From contig OY759227.1 of assembly GCA_963662175.1 (NCBI GenBank), positions 2,512,501 through 2,576,500 on the forward strand: DNA of 64,000 nucleotides, written 5' to 3'. Made by a program: the position numbers and the translations under genes. Below the pieces are notes generated by a model. The model made no database searches. It saw only the letters and a list, made by a program, of their open reading frames with translations, and had not been told where the DNA came from. Below are positions 57,505 to 64,000 of the stretch, in pieces (position 1 is the first letter of the stretch; every line of letters starts with the position of its first letter). This stretch comes from Aradus depressus (taxonomy: Eukaryota; Arthropoda; Insecta; Hemiptera; Aradidae).

Positions 57505-58798
57505 GAAATCTCGTCCCACAATAATAAATAATAAATCACATATTTATTTATTGGTGTATTAGATTGGTGGAGGTTGTTATTTTATGGGAGATTTTATATA
57601 AGGGTTAGTATTGCTATGAGATAAGCTATTTTATGATATATTTATGCATGCGTTTTTTTTTAAGGGTATTGGTGATAAAAATAAAAATATAAATAATAAA
57701 AAAAAAAAAATAGTTTAAAGGGTTTGTTGTAGGGTTGGGCGATAGTCGATAGTTGGCACTATCGATAGTCCGATAATATCGGTTAAAAACTATCGAATAC
57801 TATCGATAGTTTTCCGATAGCAATTCATTTTTGTCCAGATCTATTTAATAAAGAATTTCAAGAAATTTATTATAATTAAATTCAATTACCTACCTACCTA
57901 TTGCAAACTTGCAGGATTATAAATTATAAGATAAGGGATAATTATAAAGATAAATGAAAAACGAATTTATTTGAATTTTCAAAAAGTGTGTGTAGATAAT
58001 AAAAATTAATCCCATTTTTATACGGCGAGAGCGCAAAGGTTTTAATTAAGTTTTTAATTTATTTTGAAGTTGCCCGTCTCGCCCGCCACAAAGGCCGCCA
58101 CTGCAAAGGCCGCCACTGCAAAGGCCTACTGATTACTCAGTCATCTCAATTTTCATTGTTGTAAGCTGTCTAACAGCGATAATCATTCATCTAGGTACAT
58201 AAATTCCTAGAACAAACATAAATAGAAATATTACAAAATTTGGATAATTAAAATCAGCTTTGTGCTCTCGCCGGCCAACGGCTTTGTTTGAAGTTCTGTG
58301 ATAAAGAATTAATTAATTTGCCAATTTGCGCTCTCGTCGTATAGTCACCCTCATAATAAAAATCAGCTTTGCGCTCTCGCCGGCCAACCCCAAAAAAATT
58401 TCTAAGAATTGTAGAATAAGATTCCCAATTAAAGAGGAAGTTAGGATTATAAATACTTAGAAGAGCCAAAGCCCAATACCGTGAATTTAATTTGTTTGCA
58501 CAAGTGCGTGACTACGTCATCAACTTCAAACCTTGTGAGTAAAAATTAAAAAAATATCAATAGATAGATAGATAAACTTTTTTATTGCACAAAAGATTAC
58601 AATCCTCATGGCAATGAGTGGGTTTTTTTTTCACAAAATAAATAACAAAAGAAGTGTAAATGAAACAATTCGAAAATTATATAAAACAAAAAAACACATG
58701 AATAAATAAAAAAAAAAAAAAAAAATACTACATGTATAAATAAATAAAGTAATAATAATAAAAACAAGAAATATATATATCCATCTTACAAGCACAAT

Positions 58799-61700
58799 TT
58801 AAATTAGATTATTCTTTATTTTTAAAGCAACCGAAAAAAATAAAAATAAATCGTTAATTTCTCTAACTTTTAAATTATTTAAAATATGTACAAATGTTTC
58901 TGAGTTATATTCTGGTCTATTGGTGAGATGATTATGGAGAAATGCTTGCCTGGGGATACACAAGGCGGGACAATTGAGCAAAAAGTGTATGAGATCATCC
59001 TTCTCATCTAAGGTACAGAGCCTGCAGACACTTTCAGGACAAAACTCATACCTAAGCCCTCCAAGTAATATTCTAAAATTTTTATTGGTATTGTGGAGAC
59101 GGATTTGAGCTAGAAGTCGGAGTTTTTCAATATGGCAGTTTATTGAAAGATAGCTTTCCTGAGGTCCTAAAGCACTGACCAATCGGTAGAGGGAGTTGTA
59201 TTTAGAATTTACTATTGAATTTATATCGAGACAGACCAGATGATTCCTCATAGCTGCTACCAAATCACCACGGAGGGGCCGGATATCAGAAATATAGGGG
59301 CCGTCCAGAAGATGGTCAGCCCCGATCAAGGCCAGGTAACACCTGAGTTGGGTGACCCAGTTGAAGGGCAAAACAAAGTTTCGGCTGAGTTGGGCAAGGC
59401 GAAGGTAACAGAGTCTTGGGAGACGGTCCTCCGACATGGCCAGGAGTTTCTGCCACCAGCCCAACATCCTGCTGAATATCTTCACTTTAGTGTGAACCCG
59501 GCCTGTTTCCATTCTAACATAGGCGCTGGGGGTGCTCACTGGAAGCCCTAGAACTGACTTAAAGAAGCCCAGCTGACCCCGCTCAAGTACCTCCACGTAC
59601 TCACATCCCCAAACCTCGGCCAAGTATAGAAGTACACTCTCAGCTATCGAGTCGAAAAGGTAGCATTTCGCCTCCCAGGAATCAGATCTCGTGGGTCTTA
59701 ACAAGTTCATTACTGCCGAATTTCCCGCTGCCAATTTTCCCAAAAAATGATTGGAGGCGGCGCGAAATTTGCCGGAGGAAGAGAATGGCACACCCAGATA
59801 TGTGAAACTATTTACCAGGACCAGCTTAGTCTGTTGGTAATAGAGCCCCCTCATCCTGGCCAACCTTCCAGCTTTACGAAAAGGAACCAAGAAAGTTTTG
59901 TCGGTGTTAACAGTAAGAGAGTTGATCTGACAGTACTCGTTCAGAAGATCTAAATTACGCTGGGCTTCGCTCCAGGAAGAAGACAAGATAACGAGGTCAT
60001 CCGCGTAAAGGAGGATAACCAAGTCCCTACTGCTGTCAATGTTAACTCCCTTCGCACCGTTAGTCACAAAAAATTGAACAATGTCAGATGTAAATAGAGC
60101 AAAAAGAAGAGGACTCAGAATTTCTCCCTGCAGAACTCCCTCAGAAATTTGTATCTCTCCTGATGTTCCGGTGCCCTCTGAGATAACCAAAGTAGCTTTA
60201 TCATACAAATTTTTCAACAGTCTCAGTATTTTCCCACTTATACCCAACTGATGTAATTTACTCCACAGCTTGTCGTGGGAGACCGAATCGAAAGCCCTCT
60301 TGAAATCAACAAAAATCCCTAGCACCTTTCTTTTCTCGAGTCTCAGTTGGATGTTGACTGCGGCTGCCAGGGTGAACACTGCGTCTCGACACCCCCTCCC
60401 ACTCCTGAATCCCATCTGCTCCTCGGGAATAACACCATTCTCATCCGCCCATTTAACTAACCTATTATTAACAATAGACGTAAATAATTTAGTAATAGAA
60501 TTAAATATTGCAAGCCCTCTATAATTACCAGGATCAGTTGTTTCACCTTTCTTATGAAGCATTTTCATCTTAACTTTACACCACTTATCGGGGAATTCCT
60601 CACTATGCCAGATTTTATTAAACAAATTTAGTAGGTAGTGGGTCCAAGAAGAGTCGAAATACTTAAAGCACTCATTAGGAACTAGATCCAGACCGGCTGC
60701 TTTGTTATTTTTGCTGCTCCCTATACTTGATAACAGCTCTTCTACAGAGATGTCCTTATCAAGAAATGGGTGATGGTGGCTGAACAACAAACTGTTATTA
60801 TATAACTTCGGAGGCATGATAGAGACATAATATTCTTCCCACTGTTCAACAGAGATTGGACAGTTAGTTGTTTTGTTCTTTCTAAATTTTTTGATAGTTT
60901 GCCAGAATTCCGAGGGGTTCCTTACGTTTCTCAAAGCGGTTTTAACAGATTCAAAAAATTCAGATTTACATTTCTTAATTATTCTTCTATGATTCGTTCT
61001 GCAGTCGACATATAACTTCATTGACTCACGACTAAAGTTATCATTACGACAGAGCTTATATAACTTATTAACTTCTTTTTTTGCATTCTTACATTCTTTT
61101 GAATACCAAAGATTTTTATTTTTATAACCGTTATTTAAAGTAATAGACTTAATTAAATCGGCTTCTATCATCGCATTTAAAACTGATTCGTATAACTTAT
61201 CACACAGTTCCATAGTAGAGTCGCTATTATAGTAGATATTGCTATTATTTTTTAATAACATTTGGAATTGAGACAGGCTTGATTTATTTCTAGAGACAAC
61301 TTGTACGTTTCGAACAGAAATTGACTTAGCTGAAGGTCTGAACATTTCATCGGAACAAAAGACTAGATATAAACAACAAAAGAAATGATCAGAATAATTC
61401 GATAAATTGATAATTTTGAAATCATTAATATAATTTAGAATACCGACAGAGGCCCAAACAAAATCTACAAGACTACATCCTCTGTCAGAGAAATAAGTTA
61501 AATTAGCAGGGGAATCGCTGATGGACCTACCATTACAAGCAAATAAGCCCAGTTGTTCCATTATACCTACCAACTGTCTACCTCTGGTATTAACTTCCTT
61601 ATCAAATGAGGATCTGAACCCAGTCAACACAGAACCCTCAAAAATCTCATTATCCATTACATTCAAATGACCAATCCGGGCGTTAAAATCACCCCCAATA

Positions 61701-62125
61701 ACAAAACTACAATTAACATGCATGGACACAAGATCGGTGAGAAGTTCGGAGAAAGACGTGAGGAGAAGTTGGCCATCCTTGCTAGGAGGGAAGTAGACGG
61801 TGCCGAGGACCAGGTGGATGTTGCCAAGTTGGAGTCGCAAGATGAGCCAGCCAGGATGAGAAGAGAGGACCCGGACAGGAGAACTCAGATCTCTTCTGAC
61901 CAGCACCATGAGTCCCCCACTCCCCCTACCTCGCGAGTGTTCTTTTGTCGCAAGACTGAGGTAATGGTCATAGTCCTTGAGGTATCCCGGAAGAGTGACA
62001 GTCTCGCTGGTTAGCCACGTCTCACACAGGCAGATTATACTCTTCTTCAGTAGATCGTCTGTCTCTGAAGGTGACAAATTATAGAGGGTAGAGAAGCCAT
62101 ATAAGTTCCAAAATCCGATTTCCAA
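58799..62125 (-). CDS. LINE ORF2: endonuclease and reverse transcriptase
   Basis: 1108 codons without a break. APE-type endonuclease: ETWL at residues 35-38, GGDFNAR 144-150, SDHF 245-248. RT: GNYRGLAIFNSITKLF about 533-548, FVDFKRAFDS 605-614, LLYADDLVIL 705-714. A C-terminal CCHC-like knuckle (CRLCTLDEKDDLIHFLLNC) closes it. Clade not assigned. Coordinates begin at a TTG; the frame is open further upstream into ORF1 (to about 62195) but has no ATG before codon 73, which would delete the ETWL motif. Translation therefore probably depends on frameshifting or reinitiation from ORF1. Confidence 0.93.
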   Translation of the reverse strand: MEIGFWNLYGFSTLYNLSPSETDDLLKKSIICLCETWLTSETVTLPGYLKDYDHYLSLATKEHSRGRGSGGLMVLVRRDLSSPVRVLSSHPGWLILRLQLGNIHLVLGTVYFPPSKDGQLLLTSFSELLTDLVSMHVNCSFVIGGDFNARIGHLNVMDNEIFEGSVLTGFRSSFDKEVNTRGRQLVGIMEQLGLFACNGRSISDSPANLTYFSDRGCSLVDFVWASVGILNYINDFKIINLSNYSDHFFCCLYLVFCSDEMFRPSAKSISVRNVQVVSRNKSSLSQFQMLLKNNSNIYYNSDSTMELCDKLYESVLNAMIEADLIKSITLNNGYKNKNLWYSKECKNAKKEVNKLYKLCRNDNFSRESMKLYVDCRTNHRRIIKKCKSEFFESVKTALRNVRNPSEFWQTIKKFRKNKTTNCPISVEQWEEYYVSIMPPKLYNNSLLFSHHHPFLDKDISVEELLSSIGSSKNNKAAGLDLVPNECFKYFDSSWTHYLLNLFNKIWHSEEFPDKWCKVKMKMLHKKGETTDPGNYRGLAIFNSITKLFTSIVNNRLVKWADENGVIPEEQMGFRSGRGCRDAVFTLAAAVNIQLRLEKRKVLGIFVDFKRAFDSVSHDKLWSKLHQLGISGKILRLLKNLYDKATLVISEGTGTSGEIQISEGVLQGEILSPLLFALFTSDIVQFFVTNGAKGVNIDSSRDLVILLYADDLVILSSSWSEAQRNLDLLNEYCQINSLTVNTDKTFLVPFRKAGRLARMRGLYYQQTKLVLVNSFTYLGVPFSSSGKFRAASNHFLGKLAAGNSAVMNLLRPTRSDSWEAKCYLFDSIAESVLLYLAEVWGCEYVEVLERGQLGFFKSVLGLPVSTPSAYVRMETGRVHTKVKIFSRMLGWWQKLLAMSEDRLPRLCYLRLAQLSRNFVLPFNWVTQLRCYLALIGADHLLDGPYISDIRPLRGDLVAAMRNHLVCLDINSIVNSKYNSLYRLVSALGPQESYLSINCHIEKLRLLAQIRLHNTNKNFRILLGGLRYEFCPESVCRLCTLDEKDDLIHFLLNCPALCIPRQAFLHNHLTNRPEYNSETFVHILNNLKVREINDLFLFFSVALKIKNNLI

Positions 62126-62145
62126 TGGGTCAAATAAGTTAGGGG

Positions 62146-63144
62146 TTAAGCGTTTTTTGGGAGAGAGTGTGTCCTTGGCCTTAAAAAAGGTTCAATGGAA
62201 TGAGCCTTCACATTCTTCAGTTTCCTCTTCTTAGATGACGAGGTAGCTCTGAGAGAGGATTGGCCTCTGGATGGGATGTCCGAGTCCACTGTACTCTGAT
62301 CAATGTCTTCATCTGACAAGGCAGAACTCTCAGCCTCCTCCTGATTAGAAAATACCAAAAAATCGGTATCCCTTCTTATTAGAACACGATTTGATCCGTC
62401 GTCTTTACGTGCAAAAATGTTGTTGTTTCTACACCATAAATACTTAAATTTTCCTTTCTTCTGCAGCTCTTTCCCCACTTTGTATAATTTGTAAGAAAAT
62501 TTGTCCATATCCTCATTGACGTAAATTGGAACGGGGGGGTCAATGGATGCCCCAGAAAAAATTGAACTATTTAGGCTTTCTCGGTTGGCTCTTGCTAATT
62601 TTAGGAAGTCGAACTTGTCGGAGTATTTAATGAAGGAGAAAATAACAGTAGATCTGACACCCTCTCTACTTAACCTATAACAGTTGTCTATTTTATCAGT
62701 ATTCAGATTGAAACCCACTATTTTTGCAATTTTACTGACAATATTGGCAGGTTCTTCACAGATATGGTGAGGGATATTTGTTATTCTCACCCCATAATGT
62801 CGAACTGACTGTCGAACCTCATCAAATTGTGATTTAACAATTTTTATTTCTTTGCTTAAAATATCATGTTTTCTTTTTAACTTAGCAAAATCCATTTTAA
62901 GAGACGAGAGGTCTTTATTAATTTTTTGAAAACCAGACGATATCTCCTCTTTAATAGATCTAACGTAACTGACCGCTGCCTCACTTTCGTTTTTAAACTG
63001 AGCTACGTCTTTCTTTACGGCCTCAATACAGTTAAACATCTCCTCCATCCGCTGAAGGAATGAGGCAGGTATCAGGAGGGGAACTGCCCCTCCCACCATC
63101 TCCCCTCCGTCCGCCCCACCATGCAGCTCCTTAACTTTAGACAT
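62146..63144 (-). CDS. LINE ORF1: coiled coil plus RRM-like RNA-binding protein
   Basis: 332 codons. Residues about 30-110 are coiled coil (FLQRMEEMFNCIEAVKKDV, KINKDLSSLKMDFAKLKRK), followed by an RRM-like part (YGVRITNIPHH, STVIFSFIKYSDKFDFLKL) and a C-terminal domain (YVNEDMDKFSYKLYKVGKEL), the L1-type ORF1 plan. Acidic/Ser-rich then basic tail. ATG at 63144. The stop TAA (62146-62148) is two codons after an A AAA AAC heptamer in the reading frame. Confidence 0.9.
   Translation of the reverse strand: MSKVKELHGGADGGEMVGGAVPLLIPASFLQRMEEMFNCIEAVKKDVAQFKNESEAAVSYVRSIKEEISSGFQKINKDLSSLKMDFAKLKRKHDILSKEIKIVKSQFDEVRQSVRHYGVRITNIPHHICEEPANIVSKIAKIVGFNLNTDKIDNCYRLSREGVRSTVIFSFIKYSDKFDFLKLARANRESLNSSIFSGASIDPPVPIYVNEDMDKFSYKLYKVGKELQKKGKFKYLWCRNNNIFARKDDGSNRVLIRRDTDFLVFSNQEEAESSALSDEDIDQSTVDSDIPSRGQSSLRATSSSKKRKLKNVKAHSIEPFLRPRTHSLPKNA
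62152..62158 (-). promoter_or_regulatory. Candidate -1 ribosomal frameshift site between ORF1 and ORF2
   Basis: The heptamer A AAA AAC is in register with ORF1 and lies one codon before the ORF1 stop. A one-base backward slip enters the ORF2 frame directly. No strong downstream hairpin or pseudoknot was found by eye. Confidence 0.6.
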
Positions 63145-63590
63145 GTCAACAAGAATTATTATCGTCTAATCCGTACTTCAGACTGGGATTTTGTAAAATT
63201 AATATTCACTTTTTTCAATTATAACAGAATAGTTTTTTAAAAATTGACTCACCAAAATATTCACCAGGGTCTAATGCACAATTGTATAAAAAAATATCTT
63301 GAAAAAATGTCACAGAAACAAGAAAAAATTCAGTTTTTTATGGAGCACTAAAAAAACACGTCCTCTATTGATGAACTCTTCATCCCCACTCAAAATATCA
63401 ATAGTCAAAACTATCGTTATTGGTTACCGATAGGCGTGGCCTATCGATATTGGGTACCGATAGGCGTGATCTATCGATATATCGATAGTAACTATCGACT
63501 ATCGCCCAACCCTAGTTTGTTGTTGTGTTTTAAAAGGTAGCACCCAATATCGTCGGGCACTATTGGGATAGGATATTGAATTTGGTTCAC

Positions 63591-64000
63591 TGTCTGGAAA
63601 GTACTCCTAGTGGAGGTTCCAAGAGGTTATCATATCGATATTGTATAATGGTCGATACGGTGTAAAAAAGATATCATTCTTTAATTGAAAAAATGTAAAA
63701 AAATTAAATAATAAGGTACTAATGTATTATAAATAAATTTAAACAACGGAAATAGTATGTGCAAATATTTAATTTAAATGAATACTAAAAAAACAGATGT
63801 TTTGTATTTTGAAAGGCAGTAAAAGTTTGACCAATGAGAGAGCATAGCGCAAGAAAAATGGAGTTCTTTGGGTCCCACGGAGGGGAGCTGTCTGTTGTGT
63901 GTGAGTCTTGTAGATGCTAGTGCTGTGAAAAAAATAAAATATGTGAGTCAGTGTAAAAAAAAAGAATCCGGTTGTGTGAAGGCAGAAGACACGGAGGGAG
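63591..64000 (+). repeat. LTR A, 3' copy, cut by window end
   Basis: Starts TGTCTGGAAAG and follows 43888-44300 closely (about 15 differences and small indels in 410 bases). Preceded by 63523-63590, the remaining end of the Gypsy 3' untranslated region. Confidence 0.9.

Larger units (their letters stand above)
58564..63401 (-). mobile_element. Full-length, apparently intact LINE
   Basis: Minus-strand element with 257-bp 5' region, ORF1, ORF2, 3' untranslated region and an ATCT-repeat tail at the left. A perfect 13-bp target duplication AAAATATCAATAG is at 58551-58563 and 63402-63414. Both ORFs are unbroken, so this is the youngest-looking and possibly active element here. Confidence 0.92.
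57730..63514. mobile_element. hAT-type DNA element, non-autonomous, with 8-bp duplication
   Basis: Terminal inverted repeats start TAGGGTTGGGCGATAGTCGA and match for about 25 bases; target duplication GTTTGTTG at 57722-57729 and 63515-63522. Subterminal regions are packed with CTATCGATAG motifs at both ends. Left interior has CGGCGAGAGCGCAAAG (about 58022) and its inverted copies near 58255, 58325 and 58366. No transposase; the interior is filled by a LINE (58564-63401), leaving about 0.95 kb of hAT sequence. Confidence 0.88.
43888..64000 (+). mobile_element. Composite Ty3/Gypsy nest bounded by matching LTRs
   Basis: LTR 43888-44716 and the partial LTR at 63591-64000 are about 96 percent alike over 410 bases. 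Between them: gag-coiled-coil gene, a second, diverged LTR (49358-50167) with gag-pol, and nested Penelope-like, hAT and LINE insertions. The sister element has no 3' LTR of its own type, so the unit is a recombinant or one element nested in another with loss of an LTR. Confidence 0.8.

Noticed and set aside
59240..62014. Plus-strand frames opposite LINE ORF2
   Set aside because: Shadows of the intact 1108-codon minus-strand ORF2.

Overview
The window looks like intergenic, repeat-dominated DNA from an arthropod nuclear genome, probably an insect with an AT-rich, transposon-rich genome. Reasons: a Polinton/Maverick, Ty3/Gypsy and BEL/Pao LTR elements, R1-, Jockey- and RTE-type LINEs, a Penelope-like element, hAT and Helitron-like DNA transposons, a GT-AG intron, long microsatellites, and arthropod-style TCAKT initiators. 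No ordinary host gene was recognised. Species cannot be named from the sequence.

Layout. 1-412: end of a TG...CA long repeat (copies at 27391-29498 and 40915-42404). 413-9420: right-hand part of a Polinton, with polB, packaging ATPase, a DUF8207-like protein, integrase, cysteine protease, double-jelly-roll major capsid protein and a 172-aa protein, all on the plus strand. Each gene after polB has a TATA box and initiator exactly 32 bases apart, mostly embedded in the end of the gene before it. 9420-15800: tandem repeats, a 5'-truncated R1-like LINE with a 14-bp target duplication, and a coiled-coil gag-like ORF. 15817-17504: decayed DDE-transposase-like gene with an intron. 17522-21960: Ty3/Gypsy element with identical 86-bp LTRs. 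22692-31522: an R1-clade LINE lying in a 69-bp satellite that carries a tRNA T-arm/B-box; its RT gene is split just before YVDD by a solo LTR that itself carries a Jockey fragment. 31702-35107: two head-to-tail Helitron-like copies filled with 141-bp satellite. 37105-37735: 60-bp tandem repeat.

38880-42404: second coiled-coil gag-like ORF (minus strand) next to its likely LTR. 42405-43887: BEL/Pao relic. 43888-64000: a nest built on a Ty3/Gypsy family: 829-bp 5' LTR, gag plus a long coiled coil replacing pol, a diverged 810-bp LTR with gag-pol of a sister element, then a 3' LTR that matches the first LTR. Inside the 3' untranslated part sit a Penelope-like fragment flanked by 330-bp inverted repeats with hammerhead cores, and a hAT-type element (8-bp duplication) that received a complete, intact LINE (13-bp duplication, ORF1 and 1108-codon ORF2).

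The most notable signals are the invariant promoter grammar of the Polinton, the A-AAA-AAC slippery heptamer joining ORF1 to an ATG-less ORF2 in the intact LINE, the hammerhead-bearing inverted repeats, and the recurring coiled-coil proteins of non-autonomous LTR elements. Many gene breaks are single-base and several lie in homopolymers, so uncorrected sequencing error is a live alternative to true decay.
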